Source: an uncultured Ruminobacter sp. (GTDB taxonomy: Bacteria > Pseudomonadota > Gammaproteobacteria > Enterobacterales > Succinivibrionaceae). From it: 35,756 nt of DNA. Numbering within the stretch: the first letter of the stretch is position 1; every line of letters begins with the position of its first letter. This document shows, one piece after another, positions 1-6,582 of this stretch. The stretch is from assembly GCA_902764345.1 (NCBI GenBank), contig CACWVT010000016.1:8856-44611 (forward strand), written 5' to 3'. The notes under the pieces are model-generated. The model made no database searches, was not told where the DNA came from, and saw nothing but the letters and a program-made list of their open reading frames with translations. The translations under genes were made by a program, and so were the position numbers.

Positions 1-2
1 GC

Positions 3-149
3 ATGAAAATTTATCAGAATTACCGCCTTGCCGAAAGATTAAGATTTATTATTGCATTTGCCATCGTGGCGATATTTGCATTGATCGTTATCGGACTGTA
101 CTGGCTGTTCAGCGGATATTTTGAGAATCTGTGGCAGAGTTTTGTCTGA
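3..149 (+). CDS. Small one-pass membrane protein, 48 aa
   Basis: Reading from the ATG at base 3 gives 48 codons ending in TGA at 147-149. A basic N-terminal stretch (RLAERLR) is followed by one hydrophobic segment at about residues 18-38 and a short tail ending FENLWQSFV. The tail and membrane segment align with the 95-aa protein encoded just downstream, so the two look like tandem paralogues. The gene starts two bases from the window edge, so a ribosome binding site cannot be seen and the true start could lie further left. Function is unknown; its position beside conjugation genes suggests a small accessory membrane subunit, which is inference only. Confidence 0.5.
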   Translation: MKIYQNYRLAERLRFIIAFAIVAIFALIVIGLYWLFSGYFENLWQSFV

Positions 150-224
150 TTTGCGTTCATTTTTCAGTATTTGCGTGCGTTATCCCGTCTGAACCATTTC
201 ATCGTACGCTGATGCAGGTTACCT

Positions 225-252
225 TTGCGGGACGGTTGTTCAGCGGTATAAT
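225..252 (+). promoter_or_regulatory. Candidate sigma-70 promoter for the 95-aa membrane protein
   Basis: TTGCGG at 225-230 and a perfect TATAAT at 247-252 are separated by 16 bases. The predicted start lies about 40 bases before the ATG at 302. Only the -10 box is a strong match. Confidence 0.45.
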
Positions 253-301
253 TCAGAACGGAAGATTCACATGATGATTCCGTATATATTCGTGAGGAAA
301 C

Positions 302-589
302 ATGAGTCGTAATAAACGCAGAAAAAAAGAACCAAAGGTTCAGAAATTGAGTTATTCGTCCGAATTCAGACAGGATCCGGAGCTAAACCGTTATACGACG
401 CGTAATAATCATGTGGCTGATGACTGGTGGGACAGGCAAATGCCCTCAATACGTCCGCGATTCAGGCCGGCTGCGATCTTTTTCCTTCTTTTCGGGGTAT
501 TTTTGGTTGTTCTCTCTATCTACCTGACGTTCAGGGATTTTCTTGATGGCCTGTGGCAGATGTTCCCGTCGTTACTGGCTCCGTTTTAA
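302..589 (+). CDS. Small one-pass membrane protein, 95 aa
   Basis: The start ATG follows GAGGAA at a good distance. Residues 1-50 are polar and very basic (RNKRRKKEPK near the start), residues about 55-77 form one hydrophobic helix, and the tail reads FRDFLDGLWQMF and then SLLAPF. The helix plus tail align without gaps over about 36 residues with the 48-aa protein upstream, with about 11 identities including L-W-Q-x-F. It probably sits in the inner membrane with its charged N-terminus in the cytoplasm. The gene converges on traU, whose stop is 25 bases away, and no clear terminator lies between. I do not recognise the family. Confidence 0.6.
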   Translation: MSRNKRRKKEPKVQKLSYSSEFRQDPELNRYTTRNNHVADDWWDRQMPSIRPRFRPAAIFFLLFGVFLVVLSIYLTFRDFLDGLWQMFPSLLAPF

Positions 590-613
590 TAAAACATGTT
601 TTTGCAGAACTGA

Positions 614-1762
614 TTATTTTCCTGCTCCCAGACAGCAGTTCCGGTACCTCCATACAAGATATATGACGTTATGTTTTGTCGGCGGCACCCTGGAATCCCC
701 GAGCCAGTACTGAACAGGTTCTCCGAGAGCGTGATTATCACTGCTTTCGGCAATGGGATAAAGCATGCTGAATCTGTACATGCTTTTACTCATTTCATCA
801 TAGTATACGCCTCCGCACAGGGCATCGTCTCCCATGGTAACAGGAAGCAGACCTCTTCTGTGCAGAAGATTCATAACCCTTACCGCAAGAAGCGACGTGT
901 TTTCGGCGACGGATCCTGACGAGCCGACGTACCCGGTGAGCGGATACAGAAAGCCCCAGGAGCCGGCGCAGTAAAACAGATCATCTGAAGTGTTTCCCTT
1001 AAAAGACAGGGTGGCATCCGCACTGCATGATGCCACTGTTCCGGCATTTGCCAGAGTGGCAATCTCCGGAGTGTTTATCATTGCCAGACTTTCATCATAC
1101 CAGCTTACGTCAAGCTCCGAGGCATAGAGAAGATCCATGTCCATGTAATCGTACCTTCCGCAGTTGAAGTCCGTGAACAGGTTGAGCATGGTATTGAGAG
1201 GAAAGCTGTAAAGGTGAACGTGGTAGAGACTGAGATCAGAACTGTCCAGTGTGCCGTCTCCGAATGATCCTATTCCGCGATCAGGCAGCGGCAGCATTGT
1301 TCCCAGTACCGGCGAACATCCGGGTTCCCGTGTAAACTCCATGAGGTATGCAACCTCCCAGAGGCCAACGGTAAGTCCGGTTTCCGGAATGCCCAGATCA
1401 TGACTGCAGGTACATACGCTTCGCCGAGAAGCTCTGTCCGGAGTTCTGTCTCCGCGAGAAGAATTTCCCAGCCGTGCTCCTCCGACGCTGATTGGAAGCA
1501 TGGCGCTGAAGGGAACCCTGTCAAGCAGATCCGTGAATATGTCGGCATTCGGACAGGTGTATCCGCCGTCATAATCATCTATGCCGGAAGCGGCAGCAGG
1601 TGAACTCAGCAGGATGGCGGCAGAAAGTGCGGTAAGCTGTTTTCTGAACCGCGGTTTTTTGCGGATTCTGTGCCGGAAGCCGTGGAAAAGCTCCGCTTCT
1701 TCACGGCGAATCCGGTCCGGATTATTCATGATCCTGTTTCTTTTCATCACTCTTTTCTCCAT
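614..1762 (-). CDS. traU: TraU-family conjugal transfer protein
   Basis: TraU is a secreted, cysteine-rich protein needed for DNA transfer and pilus assembly by F-type type IV secretion systems. Here a signal sequence (LTALSAAILLSSPAAAS) precedes a mature domain containing family hallmarks: CPNADIFTDLLDRVPFSAMLPI near the N-terminus, the CAGSWGFLYPLTGY block, and a C-terminal L-W-Y/R-N-C-C segment. The length of 382 aa is normal for the family. The first ATG leaves about 40 charged residues ahead of the signal peptide. The ATG at residue 6 (base 1747) follows GGAG by 9 bases and may be the real start. It is the last gene of the leftward traC-trhF-trbC-traU operon, 52 bases after trbC. In SXT/R391-like elements traN follows here, but in this window it does not. 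Confidence 0.88.
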   Translation of the reverse strand: MEKRVMKRNRIMNNPDRIRREEAELFHGFRHRIRKKPRFRKQLTALSAAILLSSPAAASGIDDYDGGYTCPNADIFTDLLDRVPFSAMLPISVGGARLGNSSRGDRTPDRASRRSVCTCSHDLGIPETGLTVGLWEVAYLMEFTREPGCSPVLGTMLPLPDRGIGSFGDGTLDSSDLSLYHVHLYSFPLNTMLNLFTDFNCGRYDYMDMDLLYASELDVSWYDESLAMINTPEIATLANAGTVASCSADATLSFKGNTSDDLFYCAGSWGFLYPLTGYVGSSGSVAENTSLLAVRVMNLLHRRGLLPVTMGDDALCGGVYYDEMSKSMYRFSMLYPIAESSDNHALGEPVQYWLGDSRVPPTKHNVIYLVWRYRNCCLGAGK

Positions 1763-1814
1763 TCCTTCAGGTTGGCGTCTGTCATTTTCTCTGTTTTTTC
1801 TTCGTTTCGGCTTC

Positions 1815-2726
1815 TTATCGATTATTCGGTTCCCACAGGGACTCTTTCAGGTCCCGGTGGCATTTCCCGTTATTACCGCTCATTGTTCTGCCGGTTTCCG
1901 AGGGCCTGTTAAACGGTGGAATAATACCTTTACGAAGACCTTCCGTAATGTTTGCGGAAGCCCTGATTATCCGTCCCCTGAAGCTTTTACGCATGTTCGG
2001 ATTCCGGATAGCGCAGATGTTTTTCATCCGGGACGTACCGCTGCCGTCATAAGAGGAATCAGGGATAATCCCCGATTCATCATTTCCCGGACAGAAAAAG
2101 TCATCATTTTGTTTTAACGTCCTTACCGGAATACGGGCACCGTATCCGTTAAGGGGAAAATCATCATCGTTCAGAACATATGGAACCGCGGTTATTCCGA
2201 ATCTTGCGAAGTCGCGGGGATTTACCGTAAAAGGGCATTTCTCATGAATCATGAGTCTGAGTACTGCCGGTGCCGGCATGTCACGAAAGGTTATTTCATA
2301 AGCTCTCCCACGGGAACATAATATTTTGAGGTGTTCTGCAGCCATTTCATTATTTACGTAAACCGGGACGGTTTCCGTCCCGGTCCGGGCATGACGTCCG
2401 GATTCCTTTCCGGAGGCAATATGAGCCCCGTCGGAACGTGTGAATGTGCTTATATAATTATCCTCAGCGTTTTCGGTAAGTCTTCTGATAAATTCCGCAT
2501 CCTTTTCATATGGTGACGGGGTATTACCCGTGGTCGTAACGTCCGCGTATGATTCGGGTACATCCGGTATTTCGGAAAGGAGTGGCTCCGCAAATGCGAA
2601 AACCGCTGTCTGCGTAAGTGATGCCGCTGCCGTGAAGGCTGTTTTTAGGATTTCTGATTTTTTCATCTGTCGTAGCGGAAGGTATGTCCGCTTCCCGTAA
2701 TTCCGTTCGTCTTTCTGATGTTTCAC
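1815..2726 (-). CDS. trbC: TraW/TrbC-type (F-type) pilus assembly protein
   Basis: The central part (residues about 128-186) has the F-type TrbC pattern: a short helix (MAAEHLKILCSRG), a strand, then FTVNPRDFARFGITAVPYVL, which resembles the thioredoxin-like segment D-P-x-x-F-x-x-Y-G-I-x-x-V-P-A seen in TrbC and TraW/TrbC fusions. TrbC acts in the periplasm in pilus assembly. A signal peptide is visible from Met21 (MKKSEILKTAFTAAASLTQTAVFAFA), so translation may begin at residue 21. The longer form would start at an ATGA overlap (2723-2726) with the preceding peptidase gene, which favours translational coupling. The C-terminal ~90 residues are basic and low in recognisable motifs. The family call is fairly safe, but whether TraW or TrbC is the better name is open. 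Confidence 0.72.
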   Translation of the reverse strand: MKHQKDERNYGKRTYLPLRQMKKSEILKTAFTAAASLTQTAVFAFAEPLLSEIPDVPESYADVTTTGNTPSPYEKDAEFIRRLTENAEDNYISTFTRSDGAHIASGKESGRHARTGTETVPVYVNNEMAAEHLKILCSRGRAYEITFRDMPAPAVLRLMIHEKCPFTVNPRDFARFGITAVPYVLNDDDFPLNGYGARIPVRTLKQNDDFFCPGNDESGIIPDSSYDGSGTSRMKNICAIRNPNMRKSFRGRIIRASANITEGLRKGIIPPFNRPSETGRTMSGNNGKCHRDLKESLWEPNNR

Positions 2727-3442
2727 AGCATTAAAAGCACTTCGGCGAGTTCAATCTCGTTTCCCGTGAAGGTTCCGATAATTCTGGAATCCAGTGAATA
2801 AGGTGAATCTCCCGTAAGGAAATGCTCGTCGTGAGCCAGTGTCATGCTGCCGGAGAAAACGCGGATAAATTTAATGTTATGCATTATTTTCCCGTCAGTG
2901 TTGGCAATCAGGGACTTCACCGGAAGATTAAGAGCCGCTACGGCATATCCCTCAGGTTCCCTTTGTGCGGTGATAAGATTACCGTTTCTACGTACGGTAT
3001 CACCGGGACCTGCAAAATATCTTTTAAGAAGAACCGAGCCTTTTTTAAAGACGGCCACGTCCTTCAGCAGTCTTACTGCGGTCACGTCTTTTACGGTGTC
3101 TGATGCTGATGATTCCTCTTTTCTTTTCATTTTCATCGTCATGAAATACTTATCAGGAGGGAGAAATTCGTTGCGATATACGAACAATCTGCCGAGGCAT
3201 GTCCGTTCCTGCAGGTCAACGCCGATCCTGAGGTCAAGAAGACTTATGATTACCGTAAAAACGGCAAAGCAGGTAATCCCGGTGACTGCGGTAATGCGCA
3301 TGGCGCATACGGCTGACCTCAGAACGTAAGCCGCCGTTTTGCGGACGTTATTATGCATTTCTGCATAATGACGTCTCATAAGACCTGTATCATTTACTTC
3401 GTGTTGCTTCATATGGCTTATCATCCGGTTATCATGACTCAT
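2723..3442 (-). CDS. trhF: S26-type signal peptidase of the conjugation system (TrhF/TraF type)
   Basis: The protein has a basic N-terminus, one membrane helix at about residues 47-69, then blocks typical of S26 peptidases: LLKRYFAGPGDTV (Lys140 as the candidate general base, followed by the G-P-G-D turn) and FLTGDSPYSLDSRIIG at about 208-223. Where the nucleophilic serine would be expected, just after the helix, the sequence reads E-R-T-C-L-G-R, with Cys82 and no serine. Peptidases of this group in F-type elements process pilin or other transfer proteins at the inner membrane. It overlaps trbC by 4 bases and lies 121 bases after traC. The length of 239 aa is slightly long because of an N-terminal extension with four methionines, and the start is uncertain. 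Confidence 0.75.
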   Translation of the reverse strand: MSHDNRMISHMKQHEVNDTGLMRRHYAEMHNNVRKTAAYVLRSAVCAMRITAVTGITCFAVFTVIISLLDLRIGVDLQERTCLGRLFVYRNEFLPPDKYFMTMKMKRKEESSASDTVKDVTAVRLLKDVAVFKKGSVLLKRYFAGPGDTVRRNGNLITAQREPEGYAVAALNLPVKSLIANTDGKIMHNIKFIRVFSGSMTLAHDEHFLTGDSPYSLDSRIIGTFTGNEIELAEVLLML

Positions 3443-3563
3443 TTCTAATTAACACCGATAATCTTTCCGTTCTCTCGTCAGGCTGGCTGAGAGGACGCAC
3501 CTGTCGGGATTATTCCTCCTCAGTTTTTTTTCCCTCGGGGGTATCATGGCGGTTTTCGGAACC

Positions 3564-5978
3564 TCATGAATCCTGAGAAAGCAGGGTATTTATGGCTTCC
3601 GTTACGTTCATGCCTTTTTTCAGCAGCTTTTCGATGGCGTTGACCTCTTCCGCCCTGGTGGAATAAAGAAGCTTTCTGAACGGATCCACGGCAAGTCTGC
3701 CCACACAGTTCCCGCGATCACTTATCACGAATATTTCCGAATACATTCCGCTCATGGTATGCACGGATCTCAGATACTCATATTCCCCGGAGGTAAGAGG
3801 AAGTCTCTTTTCCTGTTCCAGCAGATTCACGGTTTCGGCCTTCTGTCCCAGAAGGTACATGTTGGCACTGTTCTCAGCGATGGCGACGCCTGCTTCCGAA
3901 CCGTAAAGGTCATTTACAGACTGGGTTACGGTGACGGCGGCTCCGCCGTATTTACGGAACCTGCGGTAGCCGGTTTCAATGAATCCCGCCACGTCACCGT
4001 CTCTTAAAAGATCCCAGGCTTCGTCAATGATGATAATCTTCGGCCGGTTTCTTTCTCCGAGATACATGTTCTGCTGAATCTGGTATATGAGCTGCAGAAG
4101 CACAACCTGCTGCAGGTGTCTTCTTCCCTTGAGCTCCTCAAGCTCAAGAACAGTCAGGCTGTTTCCGAGCTTCATATTGTTGTGTCCGGAGAAGAATCTG
4201 CCGTACTCACCGCCTGAGGTGAAGGAATACAGCTGTCTTCCGAGATCCCTTATCCGCTGATCCTCGTGGTTTCCAAGTTCATCGGCGATGATGTCCACGG
4301 AGAGAGCATTGCCGTGGATTCTGAAGAGACTTCCGGTAATTCTCTTGAGTTCTGCCGTCTGAAAGTCGCTTAGTCTTTCGGTGGGAGCTGCCATGATGGA
4401 AAGCAGTCCGTTAATCATGTCCGCCTCATCGGCATAGTCCCTGATACATTCAAACGGGTTAAGGGACACTTCGGAGTTTATGCCGAAGGAGAGAAAGGTT
4501 CCGCCGAGAAAACTGCAGAGCTTTTCATAGGAACGTCCCACGTCAATTACATAGCAGGTGGCTCCCTTTGCCAGATACGATACCAGAATCTCGTTCACCA
4601 GGAAGCTCTTGCCGCTGCCCGACTGGGCGGCGATACAGAGATTGTAGTTCGTTCCCGAATCGTAAAGGGACAGATTCATAAGCTGTCCCGAACGGCTTAT
4701 GAGATTTATGACTCCGGTACCCGTTCCCGCACTGTCCGCAAAAATCGGCAGCAGCGGCAGAATGTGGGTGGAGCACAGTGTCCTGAATCTCATGAGGGAG
4801 TTAAAGGAGTCGGTGTCGGTTCCGAACGGCAGGGCGTTGAGAAATATCGGCAGAATGTAGTATCTGTCCGGCATGAGCTCGAAGCCGTTTTCCTTATAGT
4901 AGCTTCGCAGTGCCGATCCGGTGGCCAGAGCCTCTTCCTCATTTCTGCAGAATGACGTTACCGTAAGGTTGAACTTAAGAGGTCTGGCTCCGTTTTCCAT
5001 TTCCTCGTAGAGAAGGTCAAAGCCCTGTTTCTTTACGGCAAGCTTTGGCTCAAATTTAAGCAGGGGACCGTAGGCCTGGTTCACGGTCCACTGCCGTTTG
5101 GCACTGATGTGCGAGCGCAGTGTTGAAAGCTCAGGATAAAATACCGTGCCCGTAATCATGAACGGGGTGAATATGCCTCTTGTTCCCGTGAAAACGTCAC
5201 AGGCATAGGCGGTGGCATTCCCGAAATATACGTATTCCGGATAACGTTTGACGGAGTAGGTGTTGACCGTATATCCGCCTATTTCAAGAAAATCCTTTGA
5301 AACCCTGAGCTCACTGTCGTAATCCATGAGCTGTTCATTAAGCGGAACCGAGTTGTCAGCCTTTATCCTGCCGTTTTTCCATGAGGCGTTGTCATGACCA
5401 TTGAAGAACGGGCAGAGTTCTGAAAGCAGATCGTCATTTGTCATGAGCCTGCCGTTGATTTCAGCCGTTTTCAGAATCTGCAGAAGGGACTCGGAAAGCA
5501 CTTCGGCATGATGGATTTCATCATCGTCAGGGAGTTTCCCGGCACACGGAAGCGTCAGTGTCACCATGAGCACAAAGTTTCTGACCCGGGAACTGATTCC
5601 CTTTGGCGGTTTGTTTACGGATTTACGCAGAAAATTCAGTCTGCTCCGGATTACTCCCGACAGCACGTCGTCATTTTTTAGGCCGAGAAGCGTGATTTCC
5701 TGCTCCCTTAGAAGTCCTTCAACGGATGGAGACGCCAGCAGTGAAAACTGCAGAACGGTATTTTTGGGAAAATCCTGATTGAGAAGCACGGTAAGGCGTC
5801 TTGCAATGGTTTCATCACCTCCGGAAAGAGGTCTTGCAATCACGCCGATGCCGAGAGCGGCTCCGCCGGAACCGCTAAGGTAAAAAAGACTGTTTTCAGG
5901 ATTGTATGCCAGTACGGGATAAAGGCTGCTGAATCTTCCTGTTATTCTCTTAAAATTCATCCGGCTCTGTCTCTCCAC
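3564..5978 (-). CDS. traC: TraC conjugal transfer ATPase (VirB4 family)
   Basis: TraC is the VirB4-class ATPase that powers F-pilus assembly and substrate transfer at the inner membrane. The Walker A motif AQSGSGKS is at about 451-458 and the Walker B KIIIIDEAWDLL at about 647-658. The region after Walker B (VTQSVNDLY) matches the VirB4 Q-loop motif. The length of 804 aa agrees with an intact family member (F TraC is somewhat longer). The listed start is a GTG preceded by GAGGA. An ATG at residue 7 (base 5960) is preceded by GGAGAG at 10 bases and is equally plausible. It is the first gene of the leftward operon traC-trhF-trbC-traU, the order known from SXT/R391-type elements. Confidence 0.93.
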   Translation of the reverse strand: MERQSRMNFKRITGRFSSLYPVLAYNPENSLFYLSGSGGAALGIGVIARPLSGGDETIARRLTVLLNQDFPKNTVLQFSLLASPSVEGLLREQEITLLGLKNDDVLSGVIRSRLNFLRKSVNKPPKGISSRVRNFVLMVTLTLPCAGKLPDDDEIHHAEVLSESLLQILKTAEINGRLMTNDDLLSELCPFFNGHDNASWKNGRIKADNSVPLNEQLMDYDSELRVSKDFLEIGGYTVNTYSVKRYPEYVYFGNATAYACDVFTGTRGIFTPFMITGTVFYPELSTLRSHISAKRQWTVNQAYGPLLKFEPKLAVKKQGFDLLYEEMENGARPLKFNLTVTSFCRNEEEALATGSALRSYYKENGFELMPDRYYILPIFLNALPFGTDTDSFNSLMRFRTLCSTHILPLLPIFADSAGTGTGVINLISRSGQLMNLSLYDSGTNYNLCIAAQSGSGKSFLVNEILVSYLAKGATCYVIDVGRSYEKLCSFLGGTFLSFGINSEVSLNPFECIRDYADEADMINGLLSIMAAPTERLSDFQTAELKRITGSLFRIHGNALSVDIIADELGNHEDQRIRDLGRQLYSFTSGGEYGRFFSGHNNMKLGNSLTVLELEELKGRRHLQQVVLLQLIYQIQQNMYLGERNRPKIIIIDEAWDLLRDGDVAGFIETGYRRFRKYGGAAVTVTQSVNDLYGSEAGVAIAENSANMYLLGQKAETVNLLEQEKRLPLTSGEYEYLRSVHTMSGMYSEIFVISDRGNCVGRLAVDPFRKLLYSTRAEEVNAIEKLLKKGMNVTEAINTLLSQDS

Positions 5979-6035
5979 ATTTCAGTAGTCCTCAGCGGAT
6001 ATTGAGCTGAGGGTGTTACTTCGCAAAAGGTTAAT

Positions 6036-6054
6036 CGGCAGGCGCGGCCTGCCG
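6036..6054. repeat. 8-bp inverted repeat with 3-base loop
   Basis: CGGCAGGC, GCG, GCCTGCCG form a perfect GC-rich hairpin just upstream of traC. Flanking TAA and TTA could extend the stem past one bulged base. The T-run after it is weak on both strands, arguing against a simple terminator. Confidence 0.6.
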
Positions 6055-6337
6055 TTATTCACGGGGAACGGCGGATAGGACCGTCCACCGGTGAATGTTT
6101 CTACGGGACAGGATAAAGAAGAGAAGAGGAGGGGCTGCCGGCCTGTGCCTTAAGTTAAGGTACGGAGAAACATGAGAAATATGCCGGTGAAGGCAATGAT
6201 GGCAGGCAGTGTTCTTAAATACGCATAAGTAACCGTTATATCAGAACTGCATTATCGCTCGGGTGACAGGAGTTAACCATGTAAGTTGAGCGGAACCGTC
6301 CGGTGATACTTCAGAACAATACCGGGGTTCATACTAC

Positions 6338-6352
6338 ATACCACGTTGGTAT
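6338..6352. repeat. 6-bp inverted repeat with 3-base spacer
   Basis: ATACCA, CGT, TGGTAT is a perfect dyad in the middle of the traC/traI intergenic region, about 230 bases before traI. It could be a repressor operator or part of oriT. Confidence 0.45.
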
Positions 6353-6582
6353 CCGTTCTTTTACGTTCCTTTCATGTGAATTGGAATGCATAGCGCGGGC
6401 TACAGGTTCGGTCTGTTCCCGCAACTCTTTTTTAAGGCACTGAATTCTACGGCTATTCCGCTTTCCCCATATCATATGTCTCAGGTAAAACACTGCATGA
6501 GAAATTCTTGATATTTTACCGAAAGGACATTTTCGTAAGTGATTCGGCAGAGATGCCGGTGGAGCATGGCAGAAAGTAGGTT

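Larger units (their letters stand above)
5979..6582. other. Divergent traC/traI intergenic region; candidate oriT and operator region
   Basis: This 604-base region lies between the leftward transfer operon and the relaxase. It holds three perfect inverted repeats: 7-base arms CCTCAGC/GCTGAGG (5990-6012, spacer 9), 8-base arms CGGCAGGC/GCCTGCCG (6036-6054, spacer 3) and 6-base arms ATACCA/TGGTAT (6338-6352, spacer 3). None is followed by a strong T-run, so they are better candidates for nicking-site hairpins or protein binding sites than terminators. A tiny frame at 6172-6228 (18 codons, GGAG four bases before its ATG) is probably not a gene. No obvious strong promoter could be assigned. Confidence 0.4.

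Noticed and set aside
1581-2117. 178-codon rightward frame opposite traU/trbC
   Set aside because: It lies antisense to two well-supported transfer genes, composition is Arg/Ser/Phe-rich as expected of a complement frame, and there is no ribosome binding site.
2844-3329. 161-codon rightward frame opposite the S26 peptidase
   Set aside because: The peptidase frame has family motifs; this one has none and is explained by codon bias on the other strand.
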